Shown here piece after piece: positions 40,913-48,516 of a DNA stretch of 64,000 bases (position 1 is its first letter; every line of letters starts with the position of its first letter). Below the pieces are notes generated by a model, which was not told the DNA's origin, made no database searches, and saw only the letters and a list, made by a program, of their open reading frames with translations. The translations under genes and the position numbers were made by a program. The DNA comes from Jeotgalibacillus salarius (GTDB taxonomy: Bacteria > Bacillota > Bacilli > Bacillales > Jeotgalibacillaceae), in contig NZ_SORX01000005.1 of NCBI RefSeq assembly GCF_004405125.1, positions 186,001-250,000 of the forward strand, written 5' to 3'.

Positions 40913-40935
40913 GCATGAACTAGCTCATGCATTTT
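40913..40935 (+). promoter_or_regulatory. Hairpin with T tract just before the greA ribosome binding site
   Basis: GCATGA and TCATGC (6-bp stem, ACTAGC loop) are followed by ATTTTT, 3 bp before AAGGAG. It could act as a weak attenuator in the greA leader. Confidence 0.4.
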
Positions 40936-40952
40936 TAAAGGAGTGAAGGGAT

Positions 40953-41429
40953 TTGGCAAACGAGAAAATATTTCCAATGACAGAAGAAGGTAAGCAAAAG
41001 CTTGAACTTGAGCTTGAGCAGTTAAAATCAGTAAAGAGAAAAGAAGTTGTAGAGAGAATTAAAATCGCCAGAAGCTTCGGAGATCTTTCGGAGAACTCGG
41101 AGTACGATTCAGCTAAAGAAGAACAGGCATTTGTAGAAGGACGTATCTCTACACTTGAATCAATGATCCGTAACGCGAAAATAATTGAAGATGACCAAAC
41201 ACTTGATGGTGTTGTTTCTCTAGGTAAAAAAGTTACTTTTGTGGAACTCCCTGACGGTGACGAAGAATCATACACGATTGTTGGAAGTGCAGAAGCAGAT
41301 CCATTTGAAGGAAAAATTTCAAACGATTCTCCTATCGCCAAAAGTCTTATTGGCAAAGTAGTCGGCGATGAAGTAAAAGTTCAAACGCCAGGCGGCGACA
41401 TGGACGTTCGTATTACGTCAATCAACTAA
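40953..41429 (+). CDS. greA: Transcription elongation factor GreA
   Basis: 158 residues. It rescues backtracked RNA polymerase. The N-terminal coiled coil carries the tip motif [17 protein letters not shown] with the paired acidic residues; the C-terminal FKBP-like domain has [23 protein letters not shown]. The start is TTG 40953, 9 bp after AAGGAG. It lies alone between terminators. Confidence 0.96.
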   Translation: MANEKIFPMTEEGKQKLELELEQLKSVKRKEVVERIKIARSFGDLSENSEYDSAKEEQAFVEGRISTLESMIRNAKIIEDDQTLDGVVSLGKKVTFVELPDGDEESYTIVGSAEADPFEGKISNDSPIAKSLIGKVVGDEVKVQTPGGDMDVRITSIN

Positions 41430-41432
41430 TCT

Positions 41433-41470
41433 AAAGGTATTCCGTGATAACTCCCGGAATACCTTTTTTC
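41433..41470 (+). terminator. Terminator after greA
   Basis: AAAGGTATTCCG pairs with CGGAATACCTTT around 10 nt, followed by T residues. Confidence 0.88.
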
Positions 41471-41643
41471 ATTCTGCATGAACAGGAACTGAAACTTTTA
41501 ATGAATTATTACGTCTAATGAAATACGGGACAGATGTACTGTTTTTATAAAAGGAAAAGTGGCTCTTGTAACTGAAACCGTTAACCGTGATATGCTAGTT
41601 TAGATTTAAGTGACAAGGGAAGAGTTGAACGAGGAGTGATAAA

Positions 41644-42369
41644 GTGAATAATTCAAGAGCAAAAGTTCAAAGTAAGAAGAGAAAACAAAATATACTTCTT
41701 AACGGTTCAATTGCAGTTGTTTTTCTCTTAATAGCCGGTGTTTCTGCATTTATATTTTTAGGAGATAACGAAAATCAGGCGGCTGAGACAAGTGAAGAAA
41801 AAACAATTGCTGAACAGGTCCAGGAAAATTCAGGCGTTGAGGATGAAAATGAAGATTCATCTGATCAGGGTGAAAATAATGAACTTTCAGCTAGCGAAAT
41901 AGAGTCAGAAGAGAAAGAGAATACTGATGAGAAAAATGAAACACAATCATCTGAAGAAGTCGAAGAAAAAAAGAAAGAAGATGAACAAAAAGAAGAACAA
42001 CAAAAACAAGATGAAGAAAAAGAAGAACAACAGAAACGAGATGAAGAAAAAGAAGATGCCGAGAACGACAGGGAAACAGCAAGTCCTCAAGATGGAGAGT
42101 GGAAGCCAGTAGGCACAAAGCAGACAGGTGAGCATGTATCTTCTTATGAAGAGGGCAGTGTAGACTGGAATGAAAAATTAAAGGCAGCTGCATATGCTAC
42201 AGGTCTTGACACCAGCACAATGACTGTATGGTGGGTAGGAAATGATGGTGGACCTCAAAAATCAGTCGTAGAAGTTTCCTCGTCAGCCGGGGGTCAGGCT
42301 GAATATCGTGTTCATATGGAATGGGTAGATAAAAAAGGCTGGAAACCAGTGAAAGTGGATGAACTGTAA
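41644..42369 (+). CDS. yrrS: YrrS-like DUF1510 membrane-anchored protein
   Basis: 241 residues. A short basic N-terminus, a membrane helix (about 19-38), a highly charged Glu/Lys/Gln-rich linker (about 45-150), and a C-terminal DUF1510 domain with WKPVGTKQTGEH, DWNEKLKAAAYATGLDTSTMTVWWVGNDGGPQ and VHMEWVDKKGWKPVKV. This matches B. subtilis YrrS, also next to greA. B. subtilis co-transcribes it with pbpI; no penicillin-binding protein is here. The start is GTG 41644, after GAGGAG. Confidence 0.85.
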   Translation: MNNSRAKVQSKKRKQNILLNGSIAVVFLLIAGVSAFIFLGDNENQAAETSEEKTIAEQVQENSGVEDENEDSSDQGENNELSASEIESEEKENTDEKNETQSSEEVEEKKKEDEQKEEQQKQDEEKEEQQKRDEEKEDAENDRETASPQDGEWKPVGTKQTGEHVSSYEEGSVDWNEKLKAAAYATGLDTSTMTVWWVGNDGGPQKSVVEVSSSAGGQAEYRVHMEWVDKKGWKPVKVDEL

Positions 42370-42402
42370 AAAGCATTCGTCACAAAATATTTCTGATATT
42401 AA

Positions 42403-42432
42403 AAAATGCTGCGGATGCCCGCAGCATTTTCT
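42403..42432 (+). terminator. Terminator after yrrS
   Basis: AAAATGCTGCGG pairs with CCGCAGCATTTT around ATGC. Confidence 0.88.
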
Positions 42433-42440
42433 TATGATTG

Positions 42441-42611
42441 AGGCTTTGTTAAAGCCTATTGTTGTTATTGTACAGCTGGTGGTTGGAGCGTAAGGCGGTG
42501 ACTCCTGCGGCAGGAAGGGACAGGTGAGACGATCACGGCGAAGCCTGATGGCTCAGCGCCCGGCCGCGGAAAGCATCCGCCTGAAGCGGAAACTAACAGC
42601 CGACTTTGAAA
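42441..42611 (+). repeat. Copy E of the dispersed intergenic repeat (most complete)
   Basis: AGGCTTTGTTAAAGCCT hairpin at the left, then CAGCTGGTGGTTGGAGCG, TAAGGCGGTGACTCCTGCGG, GACAGGTGAGACGATCACGG, GATGGCTCAGCGCCCGG, CCGCGGAAAGCATCCGCC and TGAAGCGGAAACTAACAGCC. It serves here as reference for the other copies. It lies between the yrrS terminator and the 3' end of yrzA, where B. subtilis has pbpI and further genes. Confidence 0.75.
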
Positions 42612-42614
42612 GGG

Positions 42615-42815
42615 TTATGATTTAAAGTGAACGCTTGCCGTATAATATGGTTTTCCTTCAGGTGTAAATACGGTTTGATGATCCACATGGTGCACACGCA
42701 GCATTAATGCATGGTTATTCTCAATTTGCACCTGTATTTTTTTCTCGAGATCCTTTAAAGAGCCTGCTTCAAATAGCTCTATTTTATCCTTAATTAAATC
42801 CAGCTGAAAACTCAT
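42615..42815 (-). CDS. DUF2536-family protein (YrzA-like)
   Basis: 66 residues. MSFQLDLIKDKIELFEAGSL and IENNHALMLRVHHVDHQTVF match from memory B. subtilis YrzA. Function unknown. ATG 42815 is preferred: CGGAGG is 6 bp upstream; the GTG at 42833 lies upstream of that site. The stop codon abuts repeat copy E. Divergent from mtnN. Confidence 0.85.
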   Translation of the reverse strand: MSFQLDLIKDKIELFEAGSLKDLEKKIQVQIENNHALMLRVHHVDHQTVFTPEGKPYYTASVHFKS

Positions 42816-42929
42816 TGTCATCCTCCGATTCACGTTTTAGACCATTATATCATGGGGTTATTGATCTTTACGATTCTCTATGGTAAGTTCAAATAAGTTT
42901 TCAGAATGAGACAGAAGGCAGGGATTCGG

Positions 42930-43622
42930 ATGAAATTAGGTATCATCGGTGCAATGGAAGAAGAAGTGAAATATCTTCGTTCCAGTATGGAAGATGTTCA
43001 AACAAAAACAATTGCGAATAGTGAATTTACATCTGGCATTTTAAAAGGTAAAGAAGTCGTTTTAGTCAAAAGTGGTATTGGAAAAGTAAATGCGGCAATG
43101 ACCACTACAATTCTGATGGAGCGCTATCAACCTGATGTAATCATTAATACTGGTTCTGCCGGCGGCTTTGACCCGGAACTCAGTGTTGGAGATATTGTCA
43201 TTTCAAATGAAGTGCGGCATCACGATGTAGATGTAACTGCTTTTAATTATGAGTATGGTCAGGTGCCGGATATGCCAGCTGCTTTTAAAGCTGACGAAAA
43301 TTTAAAATTAACAGCTTTAAAGTGTGCGGGTTTAATTGAGGATATAAAAACCGTATCAGGGCTGATTGCAACTGGTGATTCATTTATGAATGATCCAATT
43401 AGAGTTGAGGCACTGCAGGGTAAATTTGAAGGATTACAGGCATTGGAAATGGAGGCGGCAGCAATTGCTCAGGTCGCATATCAATATCAGATTCCATTTG
43501 TAATCATTCGTTCTCTTTCAGATATTGCCGGGAAAGAATCACATATCTCTTTTGATCAGTATTTGAAAACAGCTGCCATCAACTCTGCAAATCTGATTAT
43601 TAGTATGACAGAAGAAATTTAA
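42930..43622 (+). CDS. mtnN: 5'-methylthioadenosine/S-adenosylhomocysteine nucleosidase
   Basis: 230 residues. Cleaves MTA, SAH and 5'-deoxyadenosine to adenine. [18 protein letters not shown] at the start, [21 protein letters not shown], the substrate-binding [11 protein letters not shown] and the catalytic Asp in [14 protein letters not shown] 42930 follows AGGG with 6 bp; the ORF opening at 42906 adds unrelated residues. In B. subtilis it is in an operon with yrrT and mccAB; here it stands alone. Its last 4 bp overlap convergent sigK. Confidence 0.94.
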   Translation: MKLGIIGAMEEEVKYLRSSMEDVQTKTIANSEFTSGILKGKEVVLVKSGIGKVNAAMTTTILMERYQPDVIINTGSAGGFDPELSVGDIVISNEVRHHDVDVTAFNYEYGQVPDMPAAFKADENLKLTALKCAGLIEDIKTVSGLIATGDSFMNDPIRVEALQGKFEGLQALEMEAAAIAQVAYQYQIPFVIIRSLSDIAGKESHISFDQYLKTAAINSANLIISMTEEI

Positions 43623-44311
43623 TACGTGTCCTCATCAAACTGGTGAAACAGTTTCATTAATGCTCTTTTTTCAATTCGTGAAACGTAGCTTCTCGAGATG
43701 CCCAGCTCTTTGGCGATCTCACGCTGCGTTTTTTCTTCTTCACCATTTATCCCAAAACGTGCACTGATGACGTCACGCTCACGTTCATCTAGCTTCGTTA
43801 CAAAACGTCTGATTTTTTCTCCATTCATTTTTTGTGCGATCACTTCATCCAATTCATCCTCATCGCTCTGCAACACATCAATCAGGCTGATTGCATTTCC
43901 ATCTTTGTCTTCTCCAATGGGGTCATGAAGAGAAATATCTTTTTTTGTTTTTTTAAGAGAACGTAAAAACATGAGCACTTCATTTTCAATGCATCGCGCA
44001 GCGTACGTAGCAAGCTTAGTTCCTTTGTCATAGGAATAGCTGTCGATCGCTTTGATTAAACCGATTGTACCAATTGATATCAGGTCTTCTGTCGTCTCTC
44101 CCGTGTTCTCAAATTTTTTGATAATATGTGCCACAAGCCTGAGATTATGTTCAATTAACAGTTTCTTCGCATCATCACTTCCGTTTTGCAGTTGTAAAAT
44201 TGCTTTTTTTTCTTCTTCTTTGCTGAGCGGCTCAGGGAATGCATTTTGTTTAAAGTAACCTGTGAGTGCAGGCAGATCAATCAATGCAGATAAAATTAAA
44301 AAAATAGACAA
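43619..44311 (-). CDS. sigK: RNA polymerase sporulation sigma factor SigK, uninterrupted, with pro-sequence
   Basis: 230 residues. Sigma-70 region 2 ([32 protein letters not shown] has the family pattern; quoted pieces [10 protein letters not shown] and [10 protein letters not shown]) and region 4 helix-turn-helix ([20 protein letters not shown]). Late mother-cell sigma factor. An N-terminal hydrophobic pro-sequence of about 18 residues ([18 protein letters not shown]) precedes [11 protein letters not shown], which aligns with the mature N-terminus of B. subtilis sigma-K, so SpoIVFB processing is expected. TTG 44311 follows AAAGGAGG. Unlike B. subtilis there is no skin element. A CATACGGT (44340-44347) upstream resembles a sigma-E -10. 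Confidence 0.93.
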   Translation of the reverse strand: MSIFLILSALIDLPALTGYFKQNAFPEPLSKEEEKKAILQLQNGSDDAKKLLIEHNLRLVAHIIKKFENTGETTEDLISIGTIGLIKAIDSYSYDKGTKLATYAARCIENEVLMFLRSLKKTKKDISLHDPIGEDKDGNAISLIDVLQSDEDELDEVIAQKMNGEKIRRFVTKLDERERDVISARFGINGEEEKTQREIAKELGISRSYVSRIEKRALMKLFHQFDEDTY

Positions 44312-44375
44312 GCTTTCTCCTCCTTTCACCGGTTATTACACCGTATGACAGAAAACAGAAAACTTGCCAGTCCCA

Positions 44376-44513
44376 TTAATTCATCTTATATTCAGCGAGT
44401 GTTTTGCTGATCTTTCCTGAGCCGTTACATTCAGAACATTTTCGTAACAGCAGGCCAGCTTTCTTAACAGAGCCACTTCCACGACAGCCTGGACAAATCA
44501 CAATCATTCTCAT
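44376..44513 (-). CDS. Small protein with two CxxCxGxG zinc-finger motifs
   Basis: 45 residues, not previously called because of its size. Begins MRMIVICPGCRGSGSVKKAG and continues with RKCSECNGSGK, giving two DnaJ-type CxxCxGxG half-sites that could bind one zinc ion. AGGAGG lies 7 bp before ATG 44513, which is strong support for translation. It lies between sigK and sda on the same strand. Small proteins of this style (for example YuiA-like or anti-TRAP-like) exist in Bacillus, but I cannot assign a family or function. Confidence 0.7.
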   Translation of the reverse strand: MRMIVICPGCRGSGSVKKAGLLLRKCSECNGSGKISKTLAEYKMN

Positions 44514-44599
44514 GATGGGTCCTCCTGTATTGAATATTCCGAACTCTTTATTTTATTTTACCTGACTCTGCTGCTCGTTGCTGCTATATCAATCTAGTA

Positions 44600-44713
44600 T
44601 TATTTTTTTTTCAAAATTTCTATTTCAAGCAGATGAAGAAAATCATCGGACAGTTTTTGTTTTTTCGCTGCTTCATATGCTTTGATCAGCGCGTCAAGAG
44701 ATAAAACATCCAT
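44600..44713 (-). CDS. sda: Sporulation histidine kinase inhibitor Sda
   Basis: 37 residues: LSLDALIKAYEAAKKQKL then SDDFLHLLEIEILKK. This fits the Sda pattern LSDELLIESYxxAxxxxLxxDFIxLIExEIxRR, with the two-helix hairpin. Sda blocks KinA and so Spo0A activation when replication is perturbed. AAAGGAG lies 8 bp before ATG 44713. It precedes yqeG divergently, as in B. subtilis. A sigma-A promoter and a cluster of DnaA boxes lie directly upstream. The C-terminus is about 9 residues shorter than in B. subtilis. Confidence 0.85.
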   Translation of the reverse strand: MDVLSLDALIKAYEAAKKQKLSDDFLHLLEIEILKKK

Positions 44714-44745
44714 AATCAATACTCCTTTCAAGTTTTCCTATAAAA

Positions 44746-44774
44746 ATCGTATCAGATGAACAACTTAAGAACAA
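44746..44774 (-). promoter_or_regulatory. Sigma-A promoter of sda
   Basis: On the minus strand TTGTTC (44774-44769), 17-bp spacer, TACGAT (44751-44746), about 33 bp from the sda start. Confidence 0.6.
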
Positions 44775-44782
44775 GCGTTCTC

Positions 44783-44881
44783 TTATCCACAAGCACCCGT
44801 GTATAACCTGTGTAAAAGTTGTGAATAACGGTTAAATAGTTAACAAGGACAGTCAATGGGTCATATCAAAACTTATCCACA
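44783..44881. promoter_or_regulatory. Cluster of DnaA boxes upstream of sda
   Basis: Three perfect matches to TTATNCACA: TTATCCACA at 44783-44791 and 44873-44881 (plus) and TTATTCACA at 44820-44828 (minus). Two more sites match 8 of 9 on the minus strand: TTATACACG (44798-44806) and TTTTACACA (44809-44817). The first lies 9 bp upstream of the sda -35. In B. subtilis, DnaA directly activates sda, so conservation of the arrangement is expected. Confidence 0.8.
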
Positions 44882-44999
44882 GATTTTTGAAAAGACGATA
44901 TTTGTCGAACGATTTCTGTGATAACGAAGGAGAAAGTGAAATGGTGTTTAGATTGTGCACATCTGGTGATGACAGCGTAATCGCACTTCCCGGAGCAAT

Positions 45000-45075
45000 G
45001 GTCAAATGAGGTCGTACAGTGTGGAATGGAAGGAAAGGTTGCCGCTGTCCGTCTGAAGCAGAACTCATCAGGTGA
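45000..45075 (+). repeat. Possible degenerate copy F of the dispersed intergenic repeat
   Basis: GGAAAGGTTGCCGCTGTCCG and TCTGAAGCAGAACTCATCAG loosely follow the right half of copy E (GGAAAGC, TCCGCCTGAAGCGGAAACTAACAG shortened). The left half is not recognisable. Confidence 0.3.
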
Positions 45076-45105
45076 TTGAAAAAGATCTACAGAATAAGAT
45101 TCATT

Positions 45106-45134
45106 TTGAACTAAACAGACAGATGATGTATGAT
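45106..45134 (+). promoter_or_regulatory. Sigma-A promoter of the yqeG-yqeM operon
   Basis: TTGAAC (45106-45111), 17-bp spacer, TATGAT (45129-45134), about 30 bp before yqeG. Confidence 0.7.
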
Positions 45135-45163
45135 ATAGACTTGAAGTAAAGAGGTGGAGAACA

Positions 45164-45685
45164 ATGATAAAACTATTTTTGCCTAATGAATACGTAGACA
45201 GCGTATTTGAAATAACGCCTGCAAAACTTAAAGAGCAGGGAATTAAAGCCGTGATTACAGATCTTGATAATACATTAGTGGAATGGGATCGGAAAAATGC
45301 AACACCAAAGCTGATTGAATGGCTTGAAGATATGCAGAGGGAAGGTATTCTCGTAACGATTGTTTCAAATAACAATCAGTTAAGAGTAGGTGCTTTTTCT
45401 GATCCAATCGGTGTTCCATTTATTTATCATGCAAGAAAACCGATGGGACGCGCATTCAGACGTGCTATACGGGATATGAATGTAAAAAAAGATGAAACAG
45501 TCGTGATCGGCGATCAATTAATGACAGATGTACTCGGTGGCAATTTGAACAAGTTGTATACAATACTAGTTGTGCCAGTTGCTAAGACAGATGGATTTTT
45601 TACTAAATTCAATCGTCTAATTGAAAAAAGACTGTTAAATTTCTTTAAAAGAAAAAACATGATCCAGTGGGAGGATAAAAAGTGA
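45164..45685 (+). CDS. yqeG: YqeG-family HAD (subclass IIIA) phosphatase
   Basis: 173 residues. HAD motif I is DLDNTLVEWD, motif II has TIVSNNNQLRV, motif III and IV KPMGRAFRRAIRDM and VIGDQLMTDVLGGN. Related to yeast Gep4-type phosphatidylglycerophosphate phosphatases; its substrate in Bacilli is not settled. AAGAGGTGG precedes the ATG. It heads an operon of tightly packed genes extending to yqeM, and yqeH starts inside its end. Confidence 0.92.
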   Translation: MIKLFLPNEYVDSVFEITPAKLKEQGIKAVITDLDNTLVEWDRKNATPKLIEWLEDMQREGILVTIVSNNNQLRVGAFSDPIGVPFIYHARKPMGRAFRRAIRDMNVKKDETVVIGDQLMTDVLGGNLNKLYTILVVPVAKTDGFFTKFNRLIEKRLLNFFKRKNMIQWEDKK

Positions 45686-46788
45686 GTGAGGAAAAAATGA
45701 GCTGTATCGGCTGTGGAGTTGACATACAGACTACCGATAAAGAGGGGCTGGGCTATGCACCGCCATCTAGTCTTGAAAAAGAACAGATCGTCTGTCAGCG
45801 CTGTTTTAAGCTGAAACATTATAATGAGGTTCAGGATGTAGCATTGACAGATGATGATTTCCTTAAGATTCTGAATGGTTTGGGTGAGGCTGATGCACTC
45901 ATCGTTAAAGTTGTAGATATTTCAGATTTTAATGGAAGCTTCCTGACGGGACTGCACCGCTTTGTAGGTAAGAACCCTGTCCTGTTAATTGGGAACAAAG
46001 CTGACGTATTACCTAAATCAGTTAAAAAGAATAAGCTGATCAATTGGATGAAATATGAGGCCAGCCAAATGGGTCTGAAGCCGGTGGATGTGTTGCTTTG
46101 CAGCGCAGATAAAGGCAGCCATATTGATGATGTTCTTCGTGCGATAGACCGTGAGCGTGAAGGAAGAGATGTTTACGTTGTCGGATGTACGAATGTAGGA
46201 AAATCGACGCTGATTAATCGTATTATTAAAGAAGTAACAGGTGAACAGGATATTATTACTACATCACAATTTCCGGGGACTACACTAGATATGATCGAAA
46301 TCCCGCTGGATGACGGTAAAGCGATTATCGATACACCAGGAATAATCAACCGTGATCAGATGGCTCACGTGATCAATAAGAAAGACTTGAAAAAAGTGTT
46401 GCCGAAAAAAGAATTAAAGCCTAAAGTGTTTCAGCTAAACGAACAACAGACACTTTTCATTGCAGGGCTTGCCCGCTTTGATTACATCAGTGGAGGAAGA
46501 AAATCGTTTACATGCTATTTTTCAAATGAAATTGACATCCACAGAACGAAGCTGGAAAAGGCTGATGATTTGTACGAACGTCATGCAGGTGAAATGCTGT
46601 CACCACCTAGAAAAGAGGATCTTGAATCTTTTCCTCCATTGAAACGCCATGAATTTACGGTGAAAGAAGGTAAGATGGACATCGTATTTTCAGGTCTTGG
46701 GTGGATCACGATTAATGAGCCTGCGACAATAGTAGCAGCATACGTTCCTGAAGGTGTAAGTGTAATTATTAGAAAATCATTGATTTAA
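45682..46788 (+). CDS. yqeH: Ribosome biogenesis GTPase YqeH (circularly permuted)
   Basis: 368 residues. N-terminal zinc finger C8/C11/C38/C41 (CIGCG and CQRCFKLKHYNEVQ). The GTPase motifs come in permuted order: G4 NKADVLPK, G5 CSADKG, then G1 GCTNVGKSTLINRI and G3 DTPGI. It acts in 30S assembly. The C-terminal domain continues to ARFDYISGG and GLGWITIN. The start is GTG 45682, overlapping the yqeG stop by 4 bp and 7 bp after GGGAGG. Confidence 0.95.
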   Translation: MSEEKMSCIGCGVDIQTTDKEGLGYAPPSSLEKEQIVCQRCFKLKHYNEVQDVALTDDDFLKILNGLGEADALIVKVVDISDFNGSFLTGLHRFVGKNPVLLIGNKADVLPKSVKKNKLINWMKYEASQMGLKPVDVLLCSADKGSHIDDVLRAIDREREGRDVYVVGCTNVGKSTLINRIIKEVTGEQDIITTSQFPGTTLDMIEIPLDDGKAIIDTPGIINRDQMAHVINKKDLKKVLPKKELKPKVFQLNEQQTLFIAGLARFDYISGGRKSFTCYFSNEIDIHRTKLEKADDLYERHAGEMLSPPRKEDLESFPPLKRHEFTVKEGKMDIVFSGLGWITINEPATIVAAYVPEGVSVIIRKSLI

Positions 46789-46809
46789 CGATGGAGGGGG
46801 AAGCTATAC

Positions 46810-47637
46810 ATGAAGCTTGCTGTGATTGGTTATCCTATCAAACACTCAAAATCACCTTATATGCATAATTTCTGGCTCGACCAGGCTGGTGTTGATGGGG
46901 AATACGAAGCAATTGAGGTTCCTCCTGAGCATCTTGAAAACAATGTATATGAGCTGATAAAAAGTGGATTTACTGGCTTTAATGTTACGATCCCCCATAA
47001 AGAATCGATTATTCAGTACCTTGATGAGGTGGACGCAGCTGCGAAATCATTAGGGGCTGTGAATACAGTATTGATCAATGATGGTAAAAGTTACGGATAT
47101 AATACTGATGGTAATGGTTTTCTGAAATCGTTATTAACTAAACGGGATACTGAAGAAATTAAAAAAGCAAATATGCTAATCATCGGAGCCGGCGGAGCTG
47201 CTAAAGGAATGATTGGCGCGTTAAAAAGCTTTGGGTGTGACCGGATCAGCGTAACGAACCGTACAATAGAAAAAGCTGACTTATTGATAAAGGATCATAG
47301 AGTGAATGGTCAAGCCCTTCAATTGTCGGATGCGGAACAACGATTAAATGAGTATGATATTGTCATCAACACGACCTCTGCAGGAATGTTCCCGAAAGTT
47401 CAAGAGAGACCGATTGATTCAGCAAAAATGAAACATGGATCTCTCGCAGCAGATATTATTTATAACCCACAAAAAACATCATTTCTGAAGCAGGCAGAAC
47501 AGGCTGGTGCAGAATCGTTGAATGGAATCGGGATGTTTGTGTATCAGGGTGCGCTGGCATTCGAAATGTGGACAGGCATTCAGTCGGACGCAGCTGAAAT
47601 GATTAAAAAAATGACAGAACTAATGAATCAGGAGTGA
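46810..47637 (+). CDS. aroE: Shikimate dehydrogenase (NADP+)
   Basis: 275 residues. Reduces 3-dehydroshikimate to shikimate. VIGYPIKHSKSPYMHNFW is the substrate site, NVTIPHKE holds the catalytic Lys, NTDGNGF follows, and the NADP fold has IIGAGGAAKGMIGAL. GIGMFVYQGALAFEMWTG is the C-terminal signature. AGGGGG precedes the ATG. Confidence 0.96.
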   Translation: MKLAVIGYPIKHSKSPYMHNFWLDQAGVDGEYEAIEVPPEHLENNVYELIKSGFTGFNVTIPHKESIIQYLDEVDAAAKSLGAVNTVLINDGKSYGYNTDGNGFLKSLLTKRDTEEIKKANMLIIGAGGAAKGMIGALKSFGCDRISVTNRTIEKADLLIKDHRVNGQALQLSDAEQRLNEYDIVINTTSAGMFPKVQERPIDSAKMKHGSLAADIIYNPQKTSFLKQAEQAGAESLNGIGMFVYQGALAFEMWTGIQSDAAEMIKKMTELMNQE

Positions 47638-47641
47638 AAAC

Positions 47642-47944
47642 ATGTTAACAGGTAAACAAAAGCGTTTTCTTCGTGCAGAAGCACACAATCTATCGCCGAT
47701 TTTTCAAGTAGGTAAGGGCGGCGTAAATGATAATATGATCAAACAAATTACAGAAGCATTAGAAGTAAGGGAATTAATTAAAATCAGTATTCTGCAAAAC
47801 TGTGAGCAGGATAAAGATGAAGTAGCAAAATTACTTTCTAAAGGCGCAAAGGCAGAACTTGTCCAAGTGATTGGTCACACGATTGTTTTATATAAAGAAT
47901 CCCGTGAAAATAAAAAAATCGAGCTGCCGAAAGCAAAAAAATAA
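47642..47944 (+). CDS. yhbY: CRM-domain RNA-binding protein YhbY (YqeI)
   Basis: 100 residues, nearly all CRM domain: LTGKQKRFLRAEAHNLSPIF, the GxxG loop GKGGVNDNM, ALEVRELIKISILQN and GHTIVLYKESREN. YhbY binds pre-50S ribosomal particles. AGGAG is placed 5-6 bp before the ATG. Its stop overlaps the nadD start by one base. Confidence 0.95.
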   Translation: MLTGKQKRFLRAEAHNLSPIFQVGKGGVNDNMIKQITEALEVRELIKISILQNCEQDKDEVAKLLSKGAKAELVQVIGHTIVLYKESRENKKIELPKAKK

Positions 47945-48516
47945 TGAAAAAGCGGATTGGAATCATAGGCGGAACATTTGATCCTATCCATATCGCGCAC
48001 CTGATTATGGCAAATGAAGCCTACCATGCTCTGGAGCTTGATGAAGTGCGCTTCCTTCCAAATGCCGCGCCGCCCCATAAAGAAATTTCGGGTCAGACAA
48101 CTGCTGATGAAAGATGCAGGATGATTGAGAAGAGTATAGCAGGAATACCCTATTTTAAACTTGACCCTTCCGAAGTGTTAAGAGAAGGAAAATCCTATAC
48201 TTACGATACAATGAAAGACTTTAAACACAATGAACCGGACTCTGATTTCTTCTTCATGATCGGCGGAGATATGATAGCATCTCTCTCCACATGGTATTGT
48301 ATTCAGGAGTTAAAGAAACTGGTTACATTCGTAGGTTTTGAGCGTCCCGGTTATCAAACCACTGAATCAGAAGGGGTTTTAATGTTAAAGGGTCCTGTCG
48401 TTGATCTATCTTCAACGCTATTACGAAAACGGTTGGTTGAAAAGAAAAATTGCAGTTTTTTAATTCCGGAAGCAGCGTACCGATATATTTTAGAGGAGGG
48501 ACTCTATGAATCTTGA
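47944..48516 (+). CDS. nadD: Nicotinate-nucleotide adenylyltransferase
   Basis: 190 residues. Makes deamido-NAD from nicotinate mononucleotide and ATP. IGGTFDPIHIAHLIMAN carries the nucleotidyltransferase HxxH-type signature, FLPNAAPPHK and DLSSTLLRKRL (the ISSTxxR-like motif) complete the site. Start (TAATG) and end overlap neighbours, indicating coupling with yhbY and yqeK. niaR at the far left of the window is the NAD regulator, but no NiaR site was identified here. Confidence 0.95.
   Translation: MKKRIGIIGGTFDPIHIAHLIMANEAYHALELDEVRFLPNAAPPHKEISGQTTADERCRMIEKSIAGIPYFKLDPSEVLREGKSYTYDTMKDFKHNEPDSDFFFMIGGDMIASLSTWYCIQELKKLVTFVGFERPGYQTTESEGVLMLKGPVVDLSSTLLRKRLVEKKNCSFLIPEAAYRYILEEGLYES

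Noticed and set aside
40925-41356. 143-codon minus-strand ORF opposite greA
   Set aside because: Ser-rich antisense of greA; no support.
41927-42112. 61-codon Lys/Asn-rich ORF inside yrrS
   Set aside because: Alternative frame of the yrrS low-complexity linker, not a gene.
30380-42611. CRISPR or tandem-repeat array
   Set aside because: The repeats are dispersed over many kilobases in separate gaps, with no regular spacing and no cas genes.
43619-44311. Site of a skin-type prophage in sigK
   Set aside because: The coding frame is continuous from pro-sequence through region 4, so no element is inserted.
44866-45375. 169-codon minus-strand ORF across the sda-yqeG gap
   Set aside because: It overlaps the yqeG start and DnaA boxes, is Ser/Cys-rich without domain, and lacks a ribosome site.
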